DNA from: Archivesica marissinica
Lineage: Eukaryota > Mollusca > Bivalvia > Venerida > Vesicomyidae
Assembly (NCBI GenBank): GCA_014843695.1
Contig: CM026387.1
Coordinates: 68,855,920 to 68,919,919, forward strand
Length of the DNA stretch: 64,000 nucleotides
Direction: 5' to 3'
In this document: positions 20,949 to 34,596 of the stretch, one piece after another
How the letters are laid out: each line of letters opens with the position of its first letter
Numbering within the stretch: the stretch's first letter is position 1
Position numbers and translations under genes: made by a program
Notes under the pieces: generated by a model
Told to the model about the DNA's origin: nothing
Seen by the model: only the letters and a program-made list of their open reading frames with translations
The model's database searches: none

Positions 20949-23900
20949 GATCATGTAAAGGTATCCCGTGCTATACATAGAACATGTAAAGGTATCCCGT
21001 GCTATACATAGAACATGTAAAGGTATCCCGTGCTGTACACCGAACATGTAAATGTATCCCGTGCTGTACACCGAACATGTAAATGTATCCCGTGCTGTAC
21101 ACCGAACATGTAAATGTATCCCGTGCTGTACACCGAACATATAAATGTATCCCGTGCTGTACACCGAACATGTAACGGTATCCCGTGCTGTACACCGAAC
21201 ATGTAAATGTACCCCGTGCTGTACATAGAACATGTAACGGTATCCCGTGCTGTACACCGAACATGTAAATGTATCCCGTGCTGTACACCGAACATGTAAA
21301 TGTATCCCGTGCTGTACACCGAACATGTAAATGTATCCCGTGCTATACACCGAACATGTAAATGTATCCCGTGCTGTACACCGAACATGTAACGGTATCC
21401 CGTGCTGTACACCGAACATGTAAATGTATCCCGTGCTGTACACCGAACATGTAAATGTATCCCGTGCTGTACACCGAACATGTAAATGTATCCCGTGCTG
21501 TACACCGAACATGTAAATGTATCCCGTGCTGTACATAGAACATGTAAATGTATCCCGTGCTGTACACCGAACATGTAAATGTATCCCGTGCTGTACACCG
21601 AACATGTAAATGTATCCCGTGCTGTACACCGAACATGTAAATGTATCCCGTGCTGTACATAGAACATGTAAATGTATCCCGTGCTGTACATAGAACATGT
21701 AAATGTATCCCGTGCTGTACACCGAACATGTAAATGTATCCCGTGCTGTACACCGAACATGTAAATGTATCCCGTGCTATACACCGAACATGTAAATGTA
21801 TCCCGTGCTGTACACCGAACATGTAAATGTATCCCGTGCTGTACACCGAACATGTAAATGTATCCCGTGCTATACACCGAACATGTAAATGTATCCCGTG
21901 CTGTACATAGAACATGTAAATGTATCCCGTGCTGTACACCGAACATGTAAATGTATCCCGTGCTGTACACCGAACATGTAAATGTATCCCGTGCTATACA
22001 CCGAACATGTAAATGTATCCCGTGCTGTACACCGAACATGTAAATGTATCCCGTGCTGTACACCGAACATGTAAATGTATCCCGTGCTATACACCGAACA
22101 TGTAAATGTATCCCGTGCTGTACACCGAACATGTAAAGGTATCCCGTGCTGTACATAGAACATGTAAATGTATCCCGTGCTGTACACCGAACATGTAAAT
22201 GTATCCCGTGCTATACACCGAACATGTAAATGTATCCCGTGCTGTACACCGAACATGTAAATATATCCCGTGCTGTACACCGAACATGTAAATGTATCCC
22301 GTGCTATACACCGAACATGTAACGGTATCCCGTGCTGTACACCGAACATGTAAATGTATCCCGTGCTGTACATAGAACATGTAACGGTATCCCGTGCTGT
22401 ACACCGAACATGTAAATGTATCCCGTGCTGTACACCGAACATGTAAATATATCCCGTGCTGTACACCGAACATGTAAATGTATCCCGTGCTATACATAGA
22501 ACATGTAAATGTATCCCGTGCTGTACATAGAACATGTAAAGGTATCCCGTGCTGTACACCGAACATGTAAATGTATCCCGTGCTGTACATAGAACATGTA
22601 ACGGTATCCCGTGCTGTACATAGAACATGTAAATGTATCCCGTGCTGTACACCGAACATGTAAATGTATCCCGTGCTGTACATAGAACATGTAAATGTAT
22701 CCCGTGCTGTACATAGAACATGTAAATGTATCCCGTGCTGTACATAGAACATGTAAATGTATCCCGTGCTGTACACCGAACATGTAAAGGTATCCCGTGC
22801 TGTACACCGAACATGTAAAGGTATCCCGTGCTGTACACCGAACATGTAAAGGTATCCCGTGCTGTACACCGAACATGTAAAGGTATCCCATGCTGGACAC
22901 CGAAAATGTATCCCGTGCTGTACACCGAACATGTAAATGTATCCCGTGCTGTACATAGAACATGTAACGGTATCCCGTGCTGTACACCGAACATGTAAAT
23001 GTATCCCGTGCTGTACACCGAACATGTAAATGTATCCCGTGCTGTACACCGAACATGTAAATGTATCCCGTGCTGTACACCGAACATGTAAATGTATCCC
23101 GTGCTGTACACCGAACATGTAACGGTATCCCGTGCTGTACACCGAACATGTAAATGTATCCCGTGCTGTACACCGAACATGTAAAGGTATCCCGTGCTGT
23201 ACACCGAACATGTAAATGTATCCCGTGCTGTACACCGAACATGTAAATGTATCCCGTGCTGTACACCGAACATGTAAATGTATCCCGTGCTGTACACCGA
23301 ACATGTAAATGTATCCCGTGCTGTACACCGAACATGTAAATGTATCCCGTGCTGTACACCGAACATGTAAATGTATCCCGTGCTGTACATAGAACATGTA
23401 AATGTATCCCGTGCTGTACACCGAACATGTAAATGTATCCCGTGCTGTACACCGAACATGTAAATGTATCCCGTGCTGTACACCGAACATGTAAATGTAT
23501 CCCGTGCTGTACACCGAACATGTAAATGTATCCCGTGCTGTACACCGAACATGTAAATGTATCCCGTGCTGTACACCGAACATGTAAATGTATCCCGTGC
23601 TGTACACCGAACATGTAAATGTATCCCGTGCTGTACACCGAACATGTAAATGTATCCCGTGCTGTACACCGAACATGTAAATGTATCCCGTGCTGTACAC
23701 CGAACATGTAAATGTATCCCGTGCTGTACACCGAACATGTAAAGGTATCCCGTGCTGTACACCGAACATGTAAATGTATCCCGTGCTGTACATAGAACAT
23801 GTAAATGTATCCCGTGCTGTACACCGAACATGTAAAGGTATCCCGTGCTGTACATAGAACATGTAACGGTATCCCGTGCTGTACACCGAACATGTAAATG

Positions 23901-26900
23901 TATCCCGTGCTGTACACCGAACATGTAACGGTATCCCGTGCTGTACACCGAACATGTAAAGGTATCCCGTGCTGTACATAGAACATGTAACGGTATCCCG
24001 TGCTGTACATAGAACATGTAAATGTATCCCGTGCTGTACACCGAACATGTAAATGTATCCCGTGCTGTACATAGAACATGTAACGGTATCCCGTGCTGTA
24101 CACCGAACATGTAAATGTATCCCGTGCTGTACACCGAACATGTAAATGTATCCCGTGCTGTACACCGAACATGTAAATGTATCCCGTGCTGTACATAGAA
24201 CATGTAAATGTATCCCGTGCTGTACATAGAACATGTAAAGGTATCCCGTGCTGTACACCGAACATGTAAATGTATCCCGTGCTGTACACCGAACATGTAA
24301 AGGTATCCCGTGCTGTACATAGAACATGTAAATGTATCCCGTGCTGTACACCGAACATGTAAATGTATCCCGTGCTGTACATAGAACATGTAAATGTATC
24401 CCGTGCTGTACATAGAACATGTAAATGTATCCCGTGCTGTACATAGAACATGTAAATGTATCCCGTGCTGTACACCGAACATGTAAAGGTATCCCGTGCT
24501 GTACACCGAACATGTAAAGGTATCCCGTGCTGTACACCGAACATGTAAAGGTATCCCGTGCTGTACACCGAACATGTAAAGGTATCCCATGCTGGACACC
24601 GAAAATGTATCCCGTGCTGTACACCGAACATGTAACGGTATCCCGTGCTGTACACCGAACATGTAAATGTATCCCGTGCTGTACACCGAACATGTAACGG
24701 TATCCCGTGCTGTACACCGAACATGTAAATGTATCCCGTGCTGTACACCGAACATGTAAATGTATCCCGTGCTGTACACCGAACATGTAAAGGTATCCCG
24801 TGCTGTACACCGAACATGTAAATGTATCCCGTGCTGTACACCGAACATGTAAATGTATCCCGTGCTGTACACCGAACATGTAAAGGTATCCCGTGCTGTA
24901 CACCGAACATGTAAATGTATCCCGTGCTGTACACCGAACATGTAAATGTATCCCGTGCTGTACACCGAACATGTAAATGTATCCCGTGCTGTACACCGAA
25001 CATGTAAATGTATCCCGTGCTGTACACCGAACATGTAAATGTATCCCGTGCTGTACACCGAACATGTAAATGTATCCCGTGCTGTACACCGAACATGTAA
25101 CGGTATCCCGTGCTGTACACCGAACATGTAAATGTATCCCGTGCTGTACATAGAACATGTAACGGTATCCCGTGCTGTACACCGAACATGTAAATGTATC
25201 CCGTGCTATACACCGAACATGTAAATGTATCCCGTGCTGTACACCGAACATGTAAAGGTATCCCGTGCTGTACACCGAACATGTAAATGTATCCCGTGCT
25301 GTACATAGAACATGTAAATGTATCCCGTGCTGTACACCGAACATGTAACGGTATCCCGTGATGTACATAGAACATGTAACGGTATCCCGTGCTGTACATA
25401 GAACATGTAACGGTATCACGTGCTGTACATAGAACATGTAAATGTACCCCGTGCTATACACCGAACATGTAAATGTATCCCGTGCTGTACATAGAACATG
25501 TAACGGTATCCCGTGCTGTACACCGAACATGTAAATGTATCCCGTGCTGTACATAGAACATGTAAAGGTATCCCGTGCTGTACACCGAACATGTAAATGT
25601 ACCCCGTGCTGTACACCGAACATGTAAATGTATCCCGTGCTGTACACCGAACATGTAAATGTACCCCGTGCTGTACACCGAACATGTAAATGTATCCCGT
25701 GCTGTACATAGAACATGTAAAGGTATCCCGTGCTGTAAACCGAACATGTAAATGTACCCCGTGCTGTACACCGAACATGTAAATGTATCCCGTGCTGTAC
25801 ATAGAACATGTAACGGTATCCCGTGCTGTACACCGAAGATGTAAATGTATCCCGTGCTATACATAGAACATGTAAATGTATTCCGTGCTATACATAGAAC
25901 ATGTAAATGTATCCCGTGCTATACACCGAACATGTAAATGTATCCCGTGCTATACATAGAACATGTAAATATATCCCGTGCTATACATAGAACATGTAAA
26001 TGTATCCCGTGCTATACATAGAACATGTAAATGTATCTCGTGCTATACATAGAACATGTAAATGTATCCCGTGCTGTACACCGAACATGTAAATGTATCC
26101 CGTGATATACACCGAACATGTAAATGTATCCCGTGCTGTACACCGAACATGTAACGGTATCCCGTGCTGTACACCGAACATGTAAATGTATCCCGTGCTG
26201 TACATAGAACATGTAACTGTATCCCGTGCTGTACACCGAACATGTAACGGTATCCCGTGCTGTACACCGAACATGTAAATGTATCCCGTGCTTTACACCG
26301 AACATGTAAATGTATCCCGTGCTGTACATAGAACATGTAAATGTATCCCGTGCTGTACACCGAACATGTAAATGTATCCCGTGCTGTACACCGAACATGT
26401 AAATGTATCCCGTGCTGTACACCGAACATGTAACTGTATCCCGTGCTGTACATAGAACATGTAAATGTATCCCGTGCTGTACACCGAACATGTAAATGAA
26501 TCCCGTGCTGTACAGCGAACATGTAAATGTATCCCGTGCTATACACCGAACATGTAAATGTATCCCGTGCTGTACACCGAACATGTAAATGTATCCCGTG
26601 CTGTACACCGAACATGTAAATGTATCCCGTGCTATACACCGAACATGTAAATGTATCCCGTGCTGTACACCGAACATGTAAAGTATCCCGTGCTGTACAT
26701 AGAACATGTAAATGTATCCCGTGCTGTACACCGAACATGTAAATGTATCCCGTGCTGTACACCGAACATGTAAATGTATCCCGTGCTATACACCGAACAT
26801 GTAAATGTATCCCGTGCTGTACATAGAACATGTAAAGGTATCCCGTGCTGTACACCGAACATGTAAATATATCCCGTGCTGTACATAGAACATGTAACGG

Positions 26901-29900
26901 TATCCCGTGCTGTACACCGAACATGTAAATGTATCCCGTGCTGTACATAGAACATGTAAATGTATCCCGTGCTGTACACCGAACATGTAAATGTATCCCG
27001 TGCTGTACATAGAACATGTAAATGTATCCCGTGCTGTACATAGAACATGTAAATGTATCCCGTGCTGTACATAGAACATGTAAATGTATCCCGTGTTGTA
27101 CATAGAACATGTAAATGTATCCTGTGCTGTACACCGAACATGTAAATGTATCCCGTGCTGTACACCGAACATGTAAAGGTATCCCGTGCTGTACACCGAA
27201 CATGTAAAGGTATCCCGTGCTGTACACCGAACATGTAAAGGTATCCCATGCTGGACACCGAAAATGTATCCCGTGCTGTACACCGAACATGTAACGGTAA
27301 CCCGTGCTGTACACCGAACATGTAAATGTATCCCGTGCTGTACACCGAACATGTAACGGTATCCCGTGCTGTACACCGAACATGTAAATGTATCCCGTGC
27401 TGTACACCGAACATGTAAATGTATCCCGTGCTGTACACCGAACATGTAAAGCTATCCCGTGCTGTACACCGAACATGTAAATGTATCCCGTGCTGTACAC
27501 CGAACATGTAAATGTATCCCGTGCTGTACACCGAACATGTAAATGTATCCCGTGCTGTACACCGAACATATAAATGTATCCCGTGCTGTACACCGAACAT
27601 GTAAATGTATCCCGTGCTGTACACCGAACATGTAAATGTATCCCGTGCTGTACACCGAACATGTAACGGTATCCCGTGCTGTACACCGAACATGTAAATG
27701 TATCCCGTGCTGTACACCGAACATGTAACGATATCCCGTGCTGTACACCGAACATGTAAATGTATCCCGTGCTATACACCGAACATGTAAATATATCCCG
27801 TGCTGTACACCGAACATGTAAAGCTATCCCGTGCTGTACACCGAACATGTAAATGTATCCCGTGCTGTACATAGAACATGTAAATGTATCCCGTGATGTA
27901 CACCGAACATGTAACGGTATCCCGTGATGTACATAGAACATGTAACGGTATCCCGTGCTGTACATAGAACATGTAACGGTATCACGTGCTGTACATAGAA
28001 CATGTAAATGTACCCCGTGCTATAAACCGAACATGTAAATGTATCCCGTGCTGTACATAGAACATGTAACGGTATCCCGTGCTGTACACCGAACATGTAA
28101 ATGTATCCCGTGCTGTACATAAAACATGTAAAGGTATCCCGTGCTGTACACCGAACATGTAAATGTACCCCGTGCTATACACCGAACATGTAAATGTATC
28201 CCGTGCTGTACATAGAACATGTAACGGTATCCCGTGCTGTACACCGAACATGTAAATGTACCCCGTGCTGTACACCGAACATGTAAATGTATCCCGTGCT
28301 GTACACCGAACATGTAAATGTATCCCGTGCTGTACACCGAACATGTAAATGTATCCCGTGCTGTACATAGAACATGTAAAGGTATCCCGTGCTATACACC
28401 GAACATGTAAATGTATCCCGTGCTATACATAGAACATGTAAATGTATCCCGTGCTATACATAGAACATGTAAATGTATCCCGTGCTATACATAGAACATG
28501 TAAATGTATCCCGTGCTATACATAGAACATGTAAATGTATCCCGTGCTGTACACCGAACATGTAAATGTATCCCGTGCTATACACCGAACATGTAAATGT
28601 ATCCCGTGCTATACATAGAACATGTAAATGTATCCCGTGCTGTACATAGAACATGTAAATGTATCCCGTGCTATACATAGAACATGTAAATGTATCCCAT
28701 GCTGTACACCGAACATGTAAATGTATCCCGTGCTATACACCGAACATGTAAATGTATCCCGTGATGTACACCGAACATGTAACGGTATCCCGTGCTGTAC
28801 ACCGAACATGTAAATGTATCCCGTGCTGTACACCGAACATGTAAATGTATCCCGTGCTGTACACCGAACATGTAAATGTATCCCGTGCTATACACCGAAC
28901 ATGTAAATGTATCCCGTGCTATACATAGAACATGTAAATGTATCCCGTGCTGTACATAGAACATGTAAATGTATCCCGTGCTATACATAGAACATGTAAA
29001 TGTATCCCATGCTGTACACCGAACATGTAAATGTATCCCGTGCTATACACCGAACATGTAAATGTATCCCGTGATGTACACCGAACATGTAACGGTATCC
29101 CGTGCTGTACACCGAACATGTAAATGTATCCCGTGCTGTACATAGAACATGTAAATGTATCCCGTGCTGTACACCGAACATGTAACGGTATCCCGTGCTG
29201 TACACCGAACATGTAAATGTATCCCGTGCTGTACACCGAACATGTAAATGTATCCCGTGCTGTACATAGAACATGTAAATGTATCCCGTGCTGTACACCG
29301 AACATGTAAATGTATCCCGTGCTGTACATAGAACATGTAAATGTATCCCGTGCTGTACACCGAACATGTAAATGTATCCCGTGCTGTACATAGAACATGT
29401 AACGGTATCCCGTGCTGTACACCGAACATGTAAATTATCCCGTGCTGTACATAGAACATGTAAATGTATCCCGTGCTGTACACCGAACATGTAAATGTAT
29501 CCCGTGCTGTACACCGAACATGTAACTATCCCGTGCTGTACACCGAACATGTAAATATCCCGTGCTGTACACCGAACATGTAAATGTATCCCGTGCTGTA
29601 CACCGAACATGTAAATGTATCCCGTGCTGTACACCGAACATGTAAATGTATCCCGTGCTGTACATAGAACATGTAAAGGTATCCCGTGCTGTACACCGAA
29701 CATGTAAATGTATCCCGTGCTGTACACCGAACATGTAAATGTATCCCGTGCTGTACACCGAACATGTAACGGTATCCCGTGCTGTACACCGAACATGTAA
29801 ATGTATCCCGTGCTGTACACCGAACATGTAAATGTATCCCGTGCTGTACATAGAACATGTAAATGTATCCCGTGCTGTACACCGAACATGTAAATGTATC

Positions 29901-32900
29901 CCGTGCTGTACATAGAACATGTAAATGTATCCCGTGCTGTACACCGAACATGTAAATGTATCCCGTGCTGTACATAGAACATGTAACGGTATCCCGTGCT
30001 GTACACCGAACATGTAAATATATCCCGTGCTGTACATAGAACATGTAAATGTATCCCGTGCTGTACATAGAACATGTAACGGTATCCCGTGCTGTACACC
30101 GAACATGTAACGGTATCACGTGCTGTACATAGAACATGTAACGGTATCCCGTGCTGTACACCGAACATGTAAAGGTATCCCGTGCTGTACATATAACATG
30201 TAACGGTATCCCGTGCTGTACACCGAACATGTAAATGTATCCCGTGCTGTACATAGAACATGTAAATGTATCCCGTGCTGTACACCGAACATGTAAATGT
30301 ATCCCGTGCTGTACATAGAACATGTAAATGTATCCCGTGCTGTACACCGAACATGTAAATGTATCCCGTGCTGTACATATAACATGTAACGGTATCCCGT
30401 GCTGTACACCGAACATGTAAATATATCCCGTGCTGTACATAGAACATGTAAATGTATCCCGTGCTGTACATAGAACATGTAACGGTATCCCGTGCTGTAC
30501 ACCGAACATGTAACGGTATCACGTGCTGTACATAGAACATGTAACGGTATCCCGTGCTGTACACCGAACATGTAAAGGTATCCCGTGCTGTACATATAAC
30601 ATGTAACGGTATCCCGTGCTGTACACCGAACATGTAAATGTATCCCGTGCTGTACATAGAACATGTAAAGGTATCCCGTGCTGTACACCGAACATGTAAA
30701 TGTACCCCGTGCTATACACCGAACATGTAAATGTATCCCGTGCTGTACATAGAACATGTAACGGTATCCCGTGCTGTACACCGAACATGTAAATGTACCC
30801 CCCGTGCTGTACACCGAACATGTAAATGTATCCCGTGCTGTATACCGAACATGTAAATGTACCCCGTGCTATACATAGAACATGTAAATGTATTCCGTGC
30901 TATACATAGAACATGTAAATGTATCCCGTGCTATACACCGAACATGTACATGTATCCCGTGCTATACATAGAACATGTAAATGTATCCCGTGCTATACAT
31001 AGAACATGTAAATGTATCCCGTGCTGTACACCGAACATGTAACGGTATCCCGTGCTGTACACCGAACATGTAAATGTATCCCGTGCTTTACACCGAACAT
31101 GTAAATGTATCCCGTGCTGTACATAGAACATGTAAATGTATCCCGTGCTGTACACCGAACATGTAAATGTATCCCGTGCTGTACATAGAACATGTAAATG
31201 TATCCCGTGCTGTACACCGAACATGTAAATGTATCCCGTGCTGTACATAGAACATGTAACGGTATCCCGTGCTGTACACCGAACATGTAAATATATCCCG
31301 TGCTGTACATAGAACATGTAAATGTATCCCGTGCTGTACATAGAACATGTAAATGTATCCCGTGCTGTACACCGAACATGTAAATGTATCCCGTGCTGTA
31401 CACCGAACATGTAAAGGTATCCCGTGCTGTACACCGAACATGTAAAGGTATCCCGTGCTGTACACCGAAAATGTATCCCGTGCTGTACACCGAACATGTA
31501 AATGTATCCCGTGCTATACATAGAACATGTAAAGGTATCCCGTGCTGTACACCGAACATGTAAATGTATCCCGTGCTGTACACCGAACATGTAAATGTAT
31601 CCCGTGCTGTACACCGAACATGTAAATGTATCCCGTGCTGTACACTGAATATGTAAATGTATCCCGTGCTGTACACTGAATATGTAAATGTATTCCGTGC
31701 TGTACACCGAACAAGTAAATGTATCCCGTGCTGTACACTGAATATGTAACGGTATCCCGTGCTGTACACTGAATATGTAACGGTATCCCGTGCTGTACAC
31801 CGAACATGTAAATGTATCCCGTGCTGTACACCGAACATGTAAATGTATCCCGTGCTGTACACTGAATATGTAAATGTATCTCGTGCTGTACACTGAATAT
31901 GTAAATGTATCCCGTGCTGTACACCGAACATTTAAATGTATCCCGTGCTGTACACCGAACATGTAAATGTATCCCGTGCTGTACACCGAACATGTAAATG
32001 TATCCCGTGAGGTACACCGAACATGTAAAGGTATCCCGTGCTGTACATAGAACATGTAAATGTATCCCGTGCTGTACACTGAATAGGTAAATGTATCCCG
32101 TGCTATACACCGAACATGTAAATGTATCCCGTGCTGTACACCGAACATGTAACGGTATCCCGTGCTGTACATAGAACATGTAAAGGTATCCCGTGCTATA
32201 CACCGAACATGTAAATGTATCCCGTGCTGTACACCGAACATGTAACGGTATCCCGTGCTGTACACCGAACATATAAATGTATCCCGTGCTGTACACCGAA
32301 CATGTAAATGTATCCCGTGCTGTACATAGAACATGTAAATGTATCCCGTGCTGTACATAGAACATGTAAATGTATCCCGTGATGTACACCGAATATGTTA
32401 ATGTATCCCGTGCTGTACACCGAACATGTAAATGTATCCCGTGCTGTACATAGAACATGTAAATGTATCCCGTGCTGTACATAGAACATGTAAATGTATC
32501 CCGTGATGTACACCGAACATGTAAATGTATCCCGTGCTATACATAGAACATGTAAAGTTATCCCGTGCTGTACACCGAACATGTAAATGTATCCCGTGCT
32601 GTACACCGAACATGTAAATATATCCCGTGCTGTACACCGAACATGTAAATGTATCCCATGCTGTACACCGAACATGTAAATGTATCCCGTGCTGTACATA
32701 GAACATGTAACGGTATCCCGTGCTGTACACCGAACATGTAAATGTATCCCGTGCTGTACACCGAACATGTAAATGTATCCCGTGCTGTACACTGAATATG
32801 TAAATGTATCCCGTGCTGTACACTGCATATGTAAATGTATCCCGTGCTGTACACCGAACATGTAAATGTATCCCGTGTTGTACACTGAATATGTAACGGT

Positions 32901-33620
32901 ATCCCGTGCTGTACACTGAATATGTAACGGTATCCCGTGCTGTACACCGAACATGTAAATGTATCCTGTGCTGTACACCGAACATGTAAATGTATCCCGT
33001 GCTGTACACTGAATATGTAAATGTATCCCGTGCTGTACACTGAATATGCAAATGTATCCCGTGCTGTACACCGAACATGTAAATGTATCCCGTGCTGTAC
33101 ATCGAACATGTAACGGTATCCCGTGCTGTACATAGAACATGTAAATGTATCCCTTGCTGTACACCGAACATGTAAATGTATCCCGTGCTGTACATAGAAC
33201 ATGTAAAGGTATCCCGTGCTATACACCGAACATGTAAATGTATCCCGTGCTGTACATAGAACATGTAAATGTATCCCATGCTGTACATAGAACATGTAAA
33301 TGTATCCCGTGCTGTACACCGAACATGTAAATGTATCCCATGCTGTACACCGAACATGTAAATGTATCCCGTGCTGTACACCGAACATGTAAAGGTATCC
33401 CGTGCTGTACACCGAACATGTAAATGCATCCCGTGCTGTACATAGAACATGTAAATGTATCCCGTGCTGTACACCGAACATGTAACGGTATCCCGTGCTG
33501 TACTCCGAACATGTAAATGTATCCCGTGCTGTACACCGAACATGTAACGGTATCCCGTGCTGTACACCGAACATGTAACGGTATCCCGTGCTGTACACCG
33601 AACATGTAAAGCTATCCCGA
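20949..33620. repeat. 31-bp satellite array, about 409 units
   Basis: The unit contains gaacatgtaaatgtatcccg and tgctgtacacc. Frequent variants are tacatagaac for tacaccgaac, and aaagg or aacgg for aaatg. Local subfamilies have tacactgaatatg or catgctggacacc. A few units have deletions (6 bp at 22.9, 24.6, 27.25 and 31.47 kb; 1-7 bp in the 29.43-29.58 kb cluster). The unit holds two six-base palindromes (ACATGT and TGTACA). No stop triplet occurs in any minus-strand frame of the common unit. Reading frames of up to about 1250 codons (for example 22087-25833) overlap in all three frames and are not genes. Confidence 0.98.
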
Positions 33621-34336
33621 TCCCGATATACGATTAAGGGGGTTCAGGTGTCACTTCATAGATCTTGCTGACATCAATGGTACCATCAAAAAGAATGCAT
33701 ACTGATTAATTCATCATTCAATAACATACCACAGTCGCCAGGAAGTGTACTTCCTCGCTATATGTCACTTTGTAGTACACTAAAGCCTCCTTTGTCACGC
33801 ACGAGATGCAGTAAGATGTCATCCCTGATACCCGTCATATATTACCCATATTGTGCCTTTCTGGACAACCGAGTACATAGCTTACAGTGCATTTATTGGC
33901 CAATATTTGTTATCCATATTTGGCCAACTCCTGCCTATTATTTGCAATAGGTGCACGATGAATGAAGAAAAACTTCCACTTCTCACATTGATCCGTCCTC
34001 TGCCAGGAAAGAACAGAGTTGCCCAGCCAGGAAAGAACAAAACTGCACAGCCAGGAATGAAAAGAGATGATGTCTGTACACGAAGTCCTGTCTTGTGTGT
34101 ATCTAGTTCGGGTATGCTAAGATGCAGATGCTCATTCCGTCTGGTTGAATTCACATATACACACACCACGTTGCTGATGTCTTTGCTATTAGAGAGGGAG
34201 AGGCTAGATATGCAAATTTGAATATAACTATATTCGTGCGTTAATGTGCGGTCGTCATGTCCATGTAGATGACACGTTCTGAGAGGGCAACTGTATACAC
34301 GTTCTGGTTGGTTGAGCTTTCATGTTTCCCACCATA
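33621..34336. other. Unrecognised sequence with a small in-frame repeat
   Basis: Contains three copies of a 24-bp repeat (ccaggaaagaacagagttgc and similar) starting at 34003, 34027 and 34051. They lie in a 122-codon plus-strand frame (33853-34221), where they give PGKN-type octapeptides. No family is recognised and no other gene signal is seen, so I leave it as possible but unsupported coding sequence. Confidence 0.35.
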
Positions 34337-34596
34337 CCGTCTAAGTGGCCTAATGGTTAAGGTGTCCGCGTACGGAGCGGGAGATCGTATGTTCGAACGT
34401 CGTCAAGGGTTCGTTCTGATGGCCGATGGTGATCCTTAGCTAGTTAAATACTGGTTACCGATCAGTCTGGTGCCTGGCCTACAAAGATAGGATTCGGGAA
34501 GTACTGATGTTCTTAAAAAAGGCGTCTCATAATTCAGTAATGACTGCCCCTTTCAATAGGGGCGATACTATAATAAACAAACACTTTACTTTACTT
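34337..34596 (+). mobile_element. SINE, family D (tRNA-derived)
   Basis: The head has A-box tggcctaatgg and a B-box-like tgttcgaacgtc. The body follows (atggccgatggtgatcctta, ctggtgcctggcctacaaag, tgactgcccctttcaatagg) and ends in aataaacaaacactttactt. The tail of TTTAC repeats is typical of SINE ends. I found no certain target-site duplication. Confidence 0.7.

Noticed and set aside
22087..25833. 1248-codon minus-strand reading frame
   Set aside because: Entirely 31-bp satellite, and the two other frames of the same strand are equally open. There is no unique sequence, splice site or domain.
34337..34410. Second apparent tRNA
   Set aside because: The anticodon and T arms do not fold well, and it is joined to a SINE-like body and tail.
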